Below are positions 1 through 9,940 of a stretch of DNA of 64,000 bases, piece by piece; within the stretch, counting starts at the first letter, position 1; each line of letters begins with the position of its first letter. Source of the DNA: Burkholderia sp. BCC1644 (GTDB lineage Bacteria; Pseudomonadota; Gammaproteobacteria; Burkholderiales; Burkholderiaceae). Made by a program: the position numbers and the translations under genes. The notes beneath the pieces are model-generated. The model was given only the letters and a program-made list of their open reading frames with translations, searched no databases and was not told the origin of the DNA. The DNA lies in contig NZ_CADFEI010000016.1 in the NCBI RefSeq assembly GCF_902833225.1, positions 124,001-188,000 of the forward strand, written 5' to 3'.

Positions 1-1350
1 GATCGATGCGCGCAGCGAATCCTGCGTGACGTCGCGGATGTCCTGGCCGTCGATCCGGATCGCGCCGCCCGCCTGGCGGTCGAGATCGTAGAAACGGAAC
101 AGCAGGCGCGACAGCGTCGATTTCCCTGAACCGCTGTGGCCGACCACCGCGGTCGTCGTGCCCGCGTCGATCGTGAACGTCACGTCGTGCAGGATCTGCC
201 GCGCCGGCTCGTAGGCGAAGTTCACGTGCTCGAAGCGCACCTGCGCGCCGGCCACCGCGAGCGGCCGCGCATCGGGCCGGTCGGCCACTTCCTTCGCGGC
301 CGACAGCAGCCCGAACATCCGGTCCATGTCGGTGAGGCTCTGCTTCAGCTCGCGATACACGACGCCGAGAAAATTCAGCGGAATGTAGAGCTGCAGCATG
401 AACGTGTTGATCAGCACGAGATCGCCGAGCGTCAGCTTGCCCGCGAGCACGCCCTGCGTCGCGCGCCACAGGATGAACACGAGCCCCGTGCCGATGATCG
501 CCTGCTGGCCGAAGTTCAGTACCGACAGCGAGTTCTGCGAGCGGATCGCGGCCTTCCGGTAGCGCTTCAGGTTTTCGTCGTAGCGCTGCGCCTCCCACTC
601 CTCGTTGCCGAAGTACTTCACCGTCTCGTAGTTGATCAGCGAATCGATCGCGCGTGAATTCGCGCGCGAATCGAGTTCGTTCATCGTGCGGCGAAAATGC
701 GTGCGCCAGTTGGTGACCTTCACGGTGAACACGATGTACGTGACCAGCGCCGCGAACGTGACGTACGCGTAATAGGCCTCGTACTTGACCACGAAGAAGC
801 CGAGCACGAGCCCGACTTCGACGAGCGTCGGCAGGATGCTGTACAGCGAATACGAGATCAGTTGCTGGATGCCGCGCGTGCCGCGCTCGATGTCGCGCGA
901 CATGCCGCCTGTCTGGCGTTCGAGATGGAACCGCAGCGACAGCCCGTGCAGGTGCCGGAACACCTGCAGCGCGAGCTGGCGCACCGCACTTTCGGTGACT
1001 TTCGAGAACAGGATTTCGCGCAGCTCGGTGAACAGCGAGGTCGACAGCCGCACGAACGCATACGCGACGACCAGCAGCCCGACGCCGCCCGCGAGCACGA
1101 TGCCGGCCGATTGCTCCGCGCGGCCGATCGCGGTGATCTGCTGCACGTAGGACAGGTGGTCGACGATGCGCTTCATCACGACCGGCACGCCGAGGTTCGC
1201 GACTTTCGCGCCGATCAGGCAGGCGAGCGCGAGCGCGACGCGCCATTTGTAGGTGGTCAGGTACGGCAGCAGCGACCGGATGGTCTGCCAGTCGTTGCGG
1301 GGCCCGGTCGAAGCCGGCGCGGGCTCGCCGGAAGCAGGAAATCGGCGCAT
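1..1350 (-). CDS. ATM1-type ABC exporter (permease fused to ATPase), 3' part outside window
   Basis: Half-size ABC exporter of the ATM1/HMT1 (ABCB7-like) family, expected in the inner membrane. Mitochondrial and bacterial relatives export glutathione-linked metals or sulfur compounds. The 450 codons in the window cover the six-helix membrane domain, which contains the family signature NYETVKYFGNE, and the start of the nucleotide-binding domain with Walker A GHSGSGKST near residue 400. The rest of the ATPase (signature, Walker B) lies beyond position 1. The start at 1350 is the first ATG in frame (MRRFPASGEP). The next gene is divergent, so the 159-bp gap to it holds both promoters. The exact substrate cannot be read from sequence. 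Confidence 0.9.
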   Translation of the reverse strand, partial: MRRFPASGEPAPASTGPRNDWQTIRSLLPYLTTYKWRVALALACLIGAKVANLGVPVVMKRIVDHLSYVQQITAIGRAEQSAGIVLAGGVGLLVVAYAFVRLSTSLFTELREILFSKVTESAVRQLALQVFRHLHGLSLRFHLERQTGGMSRDIERGTRGIQQLISYSLYSILPTLVEVGLVLGFFVVKYEAYYAYVTFAALVTYIVFTVKVTNWRTHFRRTMNELDSRANSRAIDSLINYETVKYFGNEEWEAQRYDENLKRYRKAAIRSQNSLSVLNFGQQAIIGTGLVFILWRATQGVLAGKLTLGDLVLINTFMLQLYIPLNFLGVVYRELKQSLTDMDRMFGLLSAAKEVADRPDARPLAVAGAQVRFEHVNFAYEPARQILHDVTFTIDAGTTTAVVGHSGSGKSTLSRLLFRFYDLDRQAGGAIRIDGQDIRDVTQDSLRASI

Positions 1351-1524
1351 GGGGGAAGTCTCGGTGGCGGGGCACGACGCGTGTATCGACGGCCGGCTCG
1401 CGCGCTTTCTCGTACAATTTGCGAACGTTGTATTGTCGCAGAAGCCGCTTCGCGCCGCTGCCGGCGGCCTCGCCGGCCAGCCTGCGCGCGGCGGCCCATT
1501 TATTACAGGATGAAAGCCCCCGCC

Positions 1525-1920
1525 ATGACCGATTCGACCCTCGAACTCCCGCAGATGCAGCCCGCGCTGCGCGTCGTCCCGCAGCCGCACGACGCGAACG
1601 TCCACGGCGACGTGTTCGGCGGCTGGATCATGTCGCAGGTCGACATCGCCGGCTCGATCCCCGCGAGCCAGCGCGCGAACGGCCGCGTCGCGACGGTCGC
1701 GGTCAACTCGTTCGTGTTCAAGCAGCCGGTATTCGTCGGCGACCTGCTGAGCTTCTACGCGACCATCACGCGCACCGGCAACACGTCGATCACGGTCGAC
1801 GTCGAGGTGTATGCGCAGCGCATGCGCCTGATGGGCGAAATCGTGAAGGTCACCGAAGCGACGCTCACGTACGTCGCGACCGGCGCGGACCGCAAGCCGC
1901 GGCAACTGCCGCCGCTCTGA
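1525..1920 (+). CDS. YciA-type acyl-CoA thioesterase (hotdog fold)
   Basis: Single-domain hotdog thioesterase of 131 residues, expected to hydrolyse acyl-CoA esters in the cytoplasm. The family signature HGDVFGGWIMSQVD is close to the NGDIFGGWLMSQMD block of YciA/Acot proteins, and a conserved VNSFVFKQPVFVGD strand follows. An in-frame ATG at 1510 would add MKAPA. I prefer 1525 because family members begin close to the TLELP stretch, but 1510 is possible. The gene is alone on its strand, divergent from the ABC exporter and convergent with the nitrate-reductase-associated gene, with only 36 bp between stop codons. Confidence 0.88.
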   Translation: MTDSTLELPQMQPALRVVPQPHDANVHGDVFGGWIMSQVDIAGSIPASQRANGRVATVAVNSFVFKQPVFVGDLLSFYATITRTGNTSITVDVEVYAQRMRLMGEIVKVTEATLTYVATGADRKPRQLPPL

Positions 1921-1956
1921 CCGGCGAGCGCCGCGACCGGGCGGCGCACGGTCGCG

Positions 1957-2439
1957 TCAGTGCGTGGCCGTCAGCCCGAACTCCCGCATCGCGGGCAGGA
2001 AATCGTGATTCAGCTTCGGCTTGCGCGACAGCTTGACCAGCACGTAGCGCTGGAACGGCGCGAGCCGCTGCCACTGCGCGAGCGCGGGCGCCGTCAGCCC
2101 GGCCAGCGCGCTCTGCTGCACGAGCGTCTCCGGCACCGTGTCGACGGCGCGCCAGGTCGGCTGCTCGTCCGGCTGGAACCATGACGGTTCCAGATCCGCG
2201 TGCGTGCGCAGCATTTCGAACAACGCATGATCGAAGTTGGGCTCGATCGCGGTGTCGTCGTCGGCCGGAAAGCGCGCGAGCAGCTTGCGGTCCTCGAGCG
2301 GCAGCAGTTGCCACTGTTCGAGCGAAATCCGCAGACCGAAGCGGTCGAGATTGAAACGCACGATCATCGGGATGTACGTGAAGTTTTCCGACGAATCGTG
2401 TTCGAAGTTGAAGAGCAACGGAGCGTCGCTGAGTCCCAT
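1957..2439 (-). CDS. nitrate reductase-associated protein family (Nitr_red_assoc)
   Basis: A 160-residue cytoplasmic protein that resembles the nitrate-reductase-associated family known from cyanobacteria and proteobacteria. The visible block is FNFEHDSSENFTYIPMIVRF followed by LDRFGLRISLEQW, matching the family pattern of an acidic N-terminus, an IPM-VR-LD strand and a SL-QW helix. The biochemical function of the family is not established. It lies divergent to fdhD, a molybdenum-enzyme maturation gene, with a shared 120-bp promoter region, which makes a link to molybdoenzymes plausible. The ATG at 2439 (MGLSDAPLL) is chosen because residues upstream of it are arginine/proline-rich and not family-like. 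Confidence 0.75.
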   Translation of the reverse strand: MGLSDAPLLFNFEHDSSENFTYIPMIVRFNLDRFGLRISLEQWQLLPLEDRKLLARFPADDDTAIEPNFDHALFEMLRTHADLEPSWFQPDEQPTWRAVDTVPETLVQQSALAGLTAPALAQWQRLAPFQRYVLVKLSRKPKLNHDFLPAMREFGLTATH

Positions 2440-2559
2440 GGTCGTTACCTGACGTGGCGGATGCCGGCGCGGCCGGCCTGCCTGAGGTATTTTAGAACCT
2501 CTGCGCGCGGGCGGCGGCACGATTGTCGCCGGCCGTGCCTCGAATCAACGGGAGTGCTC

Positions 2560-3408
2560 GTGAATCCGACCCAATCCGATGGACTGCGCGACGACCTGCG
2601 CGACGAACCGCGCGGCGCGATCGAACTGTCCGTGCGCCGCACGCGCGGCGGCGCCGTCGAAACCGCGCACGACTACGTGGGCCAGGAATGGCCGGTCGCG
2701 CTCGTGTTCAACGGCATTTCGCACGCCGTGATGATGTGTACGCCGTGCGACCTCGAAGCGTTCGCGGTCGGCTTCGCGATCTCGGAAGGGATCGTCGCGC
2801 GCGGCAGCGACATCAAGGATATCGAGGTGATCCTGCACGCCGATGCGCCGCTGCCGCATGCGGAAGTGCACCTGGAGGTCGTCCAGCAGGCGTTCGCCGC
2901 GCTGAAGGACCGGCGCCGCACGCTCGCGGGGCGCACGGGCTGCGGCGTGTGCGGGATCGAAAGCATCGATTTGCTCGACCTCGCGCCGGAACGCGTGCCG
3001 GACACGGGCTTTCTCGCGCGCCTCGCGCCCGACGCGCTCGCGCACGCGGCACAGGCGCTGCCCGCGCACCAGGCGCTCACGAAACTGACCGGCGGCCTGC
3101 ACGCGGCCGCGTGGTGCGACGCAACAGGCGCGATCCGGATGGCATTCGAGGATGTCGGCCGCCACAACGCGCTCGACAAGCTGATCGGCTCGCTCGTGCT
3201 GGCGCGCGCCGACGCGACCGACGGTTTCGTGTTCCTGTCGAGCCGCGCGAGCTACGAGCTCGTGCGCAAGGCCGCCCGCGTCGGCATTCCCATGGTCGCG
3301 ACGATCTCCGCACCGTCGTCGCTCGCGATCGAAATTGCGAAGGCGGCGGGTTTGCGACTCGTCAGCTTCTGCCGCGAATCCGGCCACGTCGACTACGGCA
3401 CGGCCTGA
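2560..3408 (+). CDS. fdhD: formate dehydrogenase accessory sulfurtransferase FdhD
   Basis: FdhD transfers sulfur from the IscS desulfurase to the molybdenum cofactor and is needed for active formate dehydrogenase. The 282-residue protein has the family motif MMCTPCDLEAFAVGF near residues 58-72 and the cysteine pair CGVC at 128-131, which corresponds to the sulfur-carrying loop of FdhD. C-terminal blocks AFEDVGRHNALDKLIG and SSRASYELV are also typical. The start is GTG at 2560, five bases after a clear GGGAG ribosome-binding site. A GTG six bases upstream is too close to that site. No formate dehydrogenase gene is in the window. Confidence 0.95.
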   Translation: MNPTQSDGLRDDLRDEPRGAIELSVRRTRGGAVETAHDYVGQEWPVALVFNGISHAVMMCTPCDLEAFAVGFAISEGIVARGSDIKDIEVILHADAPLPHAEVHLEVVQQAFAALKDRRRTLAGRTGCGVCGIESIDLLDLAPERVPDTGFLARLAPDALAHAAQALPAHQALTKLTGGLHAAAWCDATGAIRMAFEDVGRHNALDKLIGSLVLARADATDGFVFLSSRASYELVRKAARVGIPMVATISAPSSLAIEIAKAAGLRLVSFCRESGHVDYGTA

Positions 3409-3424
3409 CTGCGATCACGGGATC

Positions 3425-3448
3425 GCGCCGGCGATCGGACGCCGGCGC
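3425..3448. terminator. GC hairpin between convergent genes
   Basis: A perfect 9-bp stem (GCGCCGGCG at 3425-3433 with CGCCGGCGC at 3440-3448, 6-base loop) fills the 51-bp gap between the fdhD stop and the stop of the opposing hydratase gene. There is no U-tract, so it is a weak candidate bidirectional terminator. Confidence 0.4.
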
Positions 3449-3459
3449 ACCCTGCTCCG

Positions 3460-4227
3460 TCAGTCGAACTGACGGAAATCCGGCTTGCGCTTCTCGAAGA
3501 ACGCCGTCATCGCCTCGCGCGCTTCCGGTGCGCGCAGCATCGCGGCGAAGTGGCCCGCCTCCTCGGCCATCCGCGCGGACGTCGCCACGCCGCCCGTATC
3601 CTTCAGCAGCGCCTTCGTCACGCGCAGCGATGCCGCCGGCAGTGCCGCCAGCTTCGCCGCCTGCTTCGCCGCGAACGCGTCGAGCTCGGCAGCCGGCAGC
3701 ACGCGGTTGACGATGCCGATCCGGTGCGCTTCCAGCGCGTCGAACGCCTCGCCCAGCAGCAGCTTCTCGGCCGCGACCTGATGGCCGGCCAGGCGCGGCA
3801 GCAGCACGCTCGACGCGGCTTCCGGACACAGCCCGAGCTGCGCGAACGGCAGCGAGAACGTCGCGGTGTCGGCCGCGTACACCAGATCGCAGTGCAGCAG
3901 CATCGTCACGCCGACGCCGATCGCCAGGCCCGGCACCGCGGCCACGATCGGCTTGCTCGCGCTGCTGATCCGCGCAAGGAACTGGAACACCGGAGCGGTG
4001 TCGTCCTTCGGCGGCGCTTTCAGGAAATCCTCGAGATCGTTCCCCGCGGTGAAATTGCCGTCGCTGCCGCGCAGCAGGATCACGCGGATCGCCTTGTCTT
4101 CCTGCGCGTCGGCGAGCGCATCGGCCATCGTCTGGTACATCGCCGCCGTCAGCGCGTTCTTCTTCGCCGGGCGCGCGATCGTGATCGTCATCACGCCTTC
4201 GGCGCGTTCCACTTGAATTTCGGCCAC
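3460..4227 (-). CDS. enoyl-CoA hydratase/isomerase family protein, isomerase-like
   Basis: Crotonase-fold enzyme of 255 residues, likely acting on unsaturated acyl-CoAs in beta-oxidation. The CoA-binding oxyanion stretch is GSDGNFTAGNDLEDF, and the active-site loop reads LGLCPEAASS. In hydratases this loop is usually G-G-P-rich. The PEAASS form instead resembles the SPEGCSS loop of delta3-delta2-enoyl-CoA isomerases, where the glutamate is the single catalytic base. The enzyme may therefore shift double bases-adjacent double bonds of unsaturated fatty acyl chains instead of hydrating them. It is the last gene of the leftward fatty-acid operon but is separated from the thiolase by an intrinsic terminator, so it may be expressed at a lower level or from its own promoter. 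Confidence 0.85.
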   Translation of the reverse strand: MAEIQVERAEGVMTITIARPAKKNALTAAMYQTMADALADAQEDKAIRVILLRGSDGNFTAGNDLEDFLKAPPKDDTAPVFQFLARISSASKPIVAAVPGLAIGVGVTMLLHCDLVYAADTATFSLPFAQLGLCPEAASSVLLPRLAGHQVAAEKLLLGEAFDALEAHRIGIVNRVLPAAELDAFAAKQAAKLAALPAASLRVTKALLKDTGGVATSARMAEEAGHFAAMLRAPEAREAMTAFFEKRKPDFRQFD

Positions 4228-4258
4228 AACCGTCTCCTTGACTTTCCTCTATCGGAAT

Positions 4259-4295
4259 GAAAAAACGGTGCGCGAGCTCGTGGCCCGCGCACCGT
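4259..4295 (-). terminator. intrinsic terminator after the thiolase gene
   Basis: A 10-bp stem (4265-4274 with 4286-4295, 11-base loop) is followed on the minus strand by a run of six T. It lies 24 bases past the thiolase stop and before the hydratase/isomerase start, so it would partly uncouple the last gene of the operon. Confidence 0.8.
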
Positions 4296-4318
4296 CGTCG
4301 CTTTGCGTCGCGTCCCGC

Positions 4319-5518
<1,200 letters not shown>

Positions 5519-5545
5519 TTGAGACTCCTTGCCTTATCCGCTCGC

Positions 5546-7981
5546 TCAGTTACGCACCGGCTTGCCGGTCTGCAACATGCCCATGATCCGTTCCTGCGTC
5601 TTCTGCGTGCCGAGCAGCTCGACGAACGCACGACGCTCCAGCGCGAGCAGCCACTGCTCGTCGACGAGGCTGCCGGCTTCGACGTCGCCGCCGCACACGG
5701 CTTCGGCGATGCGGCTCGCGATCAGGTAGTCGTGGTCGCTGATGAAGCGGCCGTCACGCATGTTGACGAGCGATGCCTTGATCGTCGCGATCGCCGAGCG
5801 GCCTGCAACCGGCACGTCCTTCGCACGCAGCGGTGCGCGGTAGCCGGTGGCGGCCAGCGCACGCGCTTCCTTCTTCGCGGTGTCGAGCAGTTCGAACACG
5901 TTGAAGATGATCGTGTCGGACGGCTTCACGTAGCCCATCGCACGTGCATCGTGCGCGGACGCCGAGACCTTCGCCATCGCCGCGTTCTCGAACGACTTCG
6001 TGACGAACTTCAGGATGTCGGTGGTCGCGTTCGCGGCCGTCGCGGCGTCCGCTGCGCGCAGCGCCGCTTCCTTCAGGCCGCCGCCCGCCGGCACGAGGCC
6101 GACGCCCACTTCGACGAGACCGACGTAGCTCTCGACGTGCACGACACGCTTCGCGCTGTGCAGCATCAGCTCGCATCCGCCGCCGAGCGCGATGCCCGAC
6201 ACGGCCGCGACGACCGGCACGTTCGCGTACTTCACGCGCAGCATGCCTTCCTGGAACTTCTTCACGAACGGCTCGATACCCTTCGCGCCACCCATCATGA
6301 ACGCGGGCATCGCCTCTTCGAGGTTCGCGCCGGCCGAGAACGGGCCGCCCGGCGTGCCGAGCTTCAGCGACGTCGGCTGCCAGATCACCACGCCCTTGTA
6401 GTCCTTCTCCGCGAGCTCGATCGCCTGCACGAGGCCGTCGATCACGCTCGGTCCGATCGTGTTCATCTTCGACTTGAACGACACGATCACGACGTCGTCT
6501 TCACCCGCACGGTCGTCGACCCATGCGCGCACCGCGTCGGTCTCGAACAGCGTCTTGCCGTAGGTCTTCGGATCAGCACCGGCTTCGCCGAGCAGCGGCG
6601 CGCGGAATACCTGCTTGCCGTAGACCGCGAGGTCCGAACGCGGCACGAAGCGCTGCGCAGCCGGCGCCCACGAGCCTTCGGCCGTGTGCACGCCACCCTT
6701 CTCCGCCACCGCGCCTTCGAGCACCCACGACGGCAGCGGCACGTTTGCCAGCGCCTTGCCGGCCGCGATGTCTTCCTGCACCCACTCGGCGACCTGCTTC
6801 CAGCCGGCGGCCTGCCAGCCTTCGAACGGGCCTTCGTTCCAGCCGAAGCCCCAGCGGATCGCGAGGTCGACGTCGCGCGCGTTGTCGGCGATCGACTCGA
6901 GATGCACGCCGATGTAGTGGAACACGTCGCGGAAGATCGACCACAGGAACTGCGCATGCGGATGGTCCGTTTCACGCAGCAGCTTCAGGCGCTCCGCCGG
7001 CGGACGCTTCAGGATGCGGCCGACCGTTTCGTCAGCCTTCGCGCCGGCGTCGACGTAGGTGCCCGTCTTCGCGTCGAGCACCTTGATCGCCTTGCCTTCC
7101 TTCTTGTAGAAACCGCCGCCCGTCTTCTGGCCGAGCGCGCCCTGCTTCACCAGCTCGGCGAGCACGGCGGGCGTCTGGTAGACCGGGAAGAACGGATCGT
7201 CGGCGAGGTTGTCCTGCATCGTCTTGATCACGTGCGCCATCGTGTCGAGGCCGACCACGTCCGCGGTGCGGAACGTTGCCGACTTCGCGCGGCCGAGGCG
7301 GCTGCCCGTGAGGTCGTCGACTTCGTCGAAGCGCAGGCCGAACTTCGCGGCCTCGGTGATCACCGCAAGGATCGAGAAGATGCCGACGCGGTTCGCGATG
7401 AAGTTCGGCGTGTCCTTCGCGCGCACGACGCCCTTGCCGACGATGCTCGTCAGGAAGGTTTCGAGCTGGTCGAGGATCTCCGGGCGCGTATGCGCGGTCG
7501 GGATCAGCTCGACGAGGTGCATGTAGCGCGGCGGGTTGAAGAAGTGCACGCCGCAGAAGCGCGACTTCAGCTCGTCCGAGAAACCATCGGACAGCTTCGT
7601 GATCGACAGGCCCGACGTGTTGGTCGCGAAGATCGCGTTCGGCGCGATGTGCGGCGCGACCTTCTTGTACAGGTCGTGCTTCCAGTCCATCCGCTCGGCG
7701 ATCGCCTCGATCACGACGTCGCATTCGGCCAGCTTCGCGATGTCGTCTTCGTAGTTCGCTGCTTCGAGGTACTTCGCGTCGTCCTTCACGCCGAACGGCG
7801 CGGGCGACAGCTTTTTCAGGTTCTCGATCGCCTTCAGCGCGATCGCGTTTTTCGGGCCTTCCTTGGCCGGCAGGTCGAACAGCAGCACCGGCACGCGTGC
7901 GTTGATGAGGTGCGCGGCGATCTGCGCGCCCATCACGCCGGCGCCCAGCACGGCGACCTTGCGAATCAGGAAATTGCTCAC
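5546..7981 (-). CDS. 3-hydroxyacyl-CoA dehydrogenase / enoyl-CoA hydratase (FadN-type)
   Basis: Bifunctional beta-oxidation enzyme of 811 residues. The N-terminus is the NAD-binding dehydrogenase domain (VLGAGVMGAQIAAHL, dinucleotide motif at residues 13-18), followed by the helical dehydrogenase domain (CGVHFFNPPRYMHLVE) and a C-terminal crotonase domain with the oxyanion block VSGIALGGGCELML and VGLVPAGGGLKEAA. The domain order is the reverse of E. coli FadB and matches the FadN group. The start is GTG at 7981, preceded by GGAG with seven bases of spacing. The open frame continues upstream, but that part is not related to the family. It is transcribed with the acyl-CoA dehydrogenase upstream (113-bp gap) and the thiolase downstream. 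Confidence 0.93.
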   Translation of the reverse strand: MSNFLIRKVAVLGAGVMGAQIAAHLINARVPVLLFDLPAKEGPKNAIALKAIENLKKLSPAPFGVKDDAKYLEAANYEDDIAKLAECDVVIEAIAERMDWKHDLYKKVAPHIAPNAIFATNTSGLSITKLSDGFSDELKSRFCGVHFFNPPRYMHLVELIPTAHTRPEILDQLETFLTSIVGKGVVRAKDTPNFIANRVGIFSILAVITEAAKFGLRFDEVDDLTGSRLGRAKSATFRTADVVGLDTMAHVIKTMQDNLADDPFFPVYQTPAVLAELVKQGALGQKTGGGFYKKEGKAIKVLDAKTGTYVDAGAKADETVGRILKRPPAERLKLLRETDHPHAQFLWSIFRDVFHYIGVHLESIADNARDVDLAIRWGFGWNEGPFEGWQAAGWKQVAEWVQEDIAAGKALANVPLPSWVLEGAVAEKGGVHTAEGSWAPAAQRFVPRSDLAVYGKQVFRAPLLGEAGADPKTYGKTLFETDAVRAWVDDRAGEDDVVIVSFKSKMNTIGPSVIDGLVQAIELAEKDYKGVVIWQPTSLKLGTPGGPFSAGANLEEAMPAFMMGGAKGIEPFVKKFQEGMLRVKYANVPVVAAVSGIALGGGCELMLHSAKRVVHVESYVGLVEVGVGLVPAGGGLKEAALRAADAATAANATTDILKFVTKSFENAAMAKVSASAHDARAMGYVKPSDTIIFNVFELLDTAKKEARALAATGYRAPLRAKDVPVAGRSAIATIKASLVNMRDGRFISDHDYLIASRIAEAVCGGDVEAGSLVDEQWLLALERRAFVELLGTQKTQERIMGMLQTGKPVRN

Positions 7982-8094
7982 GGGATGTCTCCGGATAGTG
8001 TCGTGCAGCGCGGGTTGTGAGGGCTGCACGGCGAAGTGAGTACCAGGAACCGTTGCGTTCGGGCGGCGCGCGGCGCGCACCGCCCGGACTCGCG

Positions 8095-9882
8095 TCAGAA
8101 CAGCGATTCGTCGACTTCCATCATCGTCTTCGAGCCGGCGCGCGCGGCGCGGATCGTCGACGCCGTTTCGGGCAGCAGACGCGCGAAGTAGAAACGGGCC
8201 GTCGCGAGCTTCGACTTGTAGAACGGGTCGCCCGACGCTTCGTTGTCGAGGGCGAGGCGTGCCATGCGCGCCCAGAAGTACGAGAACACCAGGTGGCCGA
8301 CGGTACGCAGGTACGGCACGGCCGCAGCACCGACTTCGTCGGGGTTCTGCATCGCCTTCATGCCGATTTCCATCGTCAGCTTCTGCACCTTGTCGCCGAT
8401 GTCGGCGAGCGGGTTGATGAACTCGGCCATTTCCGGCTTCACGCCTTCGGCTTCCGCGAATTCCGTCACGAGCTTGCCGAACTTCTTCAGCTTCGCGCCC
8501 ATGTCGCCGAGCACCTTGCGGCCCAGCAGGTCGAGCGACTGGATCGAGTTCGTGCCTTCGTAGATCATGTTGATCCGCGCGTCGCGCACGTACTGCTCCA
8601 TGCCCCACTCGGAGATGAAGCCGTGGCCGCCGTAGATCTGCATCGCGTGGTTCGTGCACTCGAACGCGTTGTCGGTCAGGAACGCCTTGATGATCGGCGT
8701 GAGCAGCGCGACGAGGTCGGCGGCTTCCTTGCGCACGGCTTCGTCACCGTGCGACAGTTCCTTGTCGATCTGCAGCGCGGACCAGTACGTGAACGCGCGC
8801 GCGCCTTCCGCGTAGGCCTTCTGCGTGAGCAGCATGCGGCGCACGTCCGGATGCACGATGATCGGGTCGGCCGGCTTGTCCGGTGCCTTCGGGCCCGTCA
8901 GCGAGCGCATCTGCAGACGATCCTTCGCATACGCGAGCGAGTTCTGGTACGCGACTTCCGTGAGGCCGAGACCTTGCGCGCCCACGCCGAGACGGGCCGC
9001 GTTCATCATCACGAACATCGCGTTCAAGCCCTTGTTCGGCTCGCCGACCATCCAGCCCTTCGCGTTGTCGAGGTTCATCACGCACGTCGAGTTGCCGTGG
9101 ATGCCCATCTTGTGTTCGATCGAGCCGCACTTGATGCCGTTGCGCTCGCCCGGCTCGCCCGCAGCGTCGGGAATGAACTTCGGCACGATGAACAGCGAGA
9201 TCCCCTTCGTGCCCTGCGGCGCGTCCGGCAGGCGCGCGAGCACGAGGTGGATGATGTTCGCGGCCATGTCGTGCTCGCCGCTCGAGATGAAGATCTTCGT
9301 GCCGCTGATCGAGTACGAGCCGTCGCCGTTCGGTTCGGCCTTGGTGCGCAGGATGCCGAGGTCGGTGCCGCAATGCGGCTCCGTCAGACACATCGTGCCG
9401 GTCCATTCGCCGGTCACGAGCTTCGGCAGGTAGGCCTTCTGCAGTTCCGGCGCGCCGTGCGCGTGCAGGCATTCGTAGGCGCCGTGCGACAGGCCCGGAT
9501 ACATCGTCCAGGCCTGGTTCGCCGAATTCATCATTTCGTAGAGCGCGTTGTTCACGAACGCGGGCAGGCCCTGGCCGCCGTAGTCCGGATCGCAGCCGAG
9601 CGCCGGCCAGCCGGCCTCGACGTATTGCTGGTAGGCCTCCTTGAAGCCGGTCGGGGTCTTCACGACGCCGTCGCCTTCATACGTGCAGCCTTCGCGGTCG
9701 CCGACCTGGTTCAGCGGGAACAGTACCTCGGAGCAGAACTTGCCCGCTTCCTCGAGGACCTGGTTGATCGTGTCGGCGTCGAGGTCCGCATGCTTGGGCA
9801 TTTGCTTGACTTCGGCTTCGACGTTCAGAAGCTCGTGCAACACGAATTGCATGTCGCGCAGCGGCGCGGCGTACTGTCCCAT
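8095..9882 (-). CDS. acyl-CoA dehydrogenase, long form with C-terminal extension
   Basis: FAD-dependent acyl-CoA dehydrogenase of 595 residues, the first step of the beta-oxidation cycle. The core has CLTEPHCGTDLG (flavin contact), SGTKIFISSGEHD and the catalytic glutamate Glu442 in IYEGTNSIQSLDLLGRKVL. About 150 residues beyond the core form the C-terminal domain typical of the AcdB/DmdC-like 600-residue group, which also includes 3-methylmercaptopropionyl-CoA dehydrogenases. The start at 9882 (MGQYAAPLRDM) is supported by a GGAGAG site a few bases upstream. The substrate is most likely a medium- or long-chain acyl-CoA given the operon. A DmdC-like role is the alternative. Confidence 0.92.
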   Translation of the reverse strand: MGQYAAPLRDMQFVLHELLNVEAEVKQMPKHADLDADTINQVLEEAGKFCSEVLFPLNQVGDREGCTYEGDGVVKTPTGFKEAYQQYVEAGWPALGCDPDYGGQGLPAFVNNALYEMMNSANQAWTMYPGLSHGAYECLHAHGAPELQKAYLPKLVTGEWTGTMCLTEPHCGTDLGILRTKAEPNGDGSYSISGTKIFISSGEHDMAANIIHLVLARLPDAPQGTKGISLFIVPKFIPDAAGEPGERNGIKCGSIEHKMGIHGNSTCVMNLDNAKGWMVGEPNKGLNAMFVMMNAARLGVGAQGLGLTEVAYQNSLAYAKDRLQMRSLTGPKAPDKPADPIIVHPDVRRMLLTQKAYAEGARAFTYWSALQIDKELSHGDEAVRKEAADLVALLTPIIKAFLTDNAFECTNHAMQIYGGHGFISEWGMEQYVRDARINMIYEGTNSIQSLDLLGRKVLGDMGAKLKKFGKLVTEFAEAEGVKPEMAEFINPLADIGDKVQKLTMEIGMKAMQNPDEVGAAAVPYLRTVGHLVFSYFWARMARLALDNEASGDPFYKSKLATARFYFARLLPETASTIRAARAGSKTMMEVDESLF

Positions 9883-9940
9883 GACTCTCTCCAAAGGTGG
9901 GCAAAACGGCTCGAGCTCCTGGCGGGCGGGTCACGCGCCG

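Noticed and set aside
7982..8659. N-terminal extension of the bifunctional dehydrogenase frame
   Set aside because: The upstream residues lie antiparallel in another register of the acyl-CoA dehydrogenase gene and are unlike the family. The GTG at 7981 with GGAG is the sensible start.
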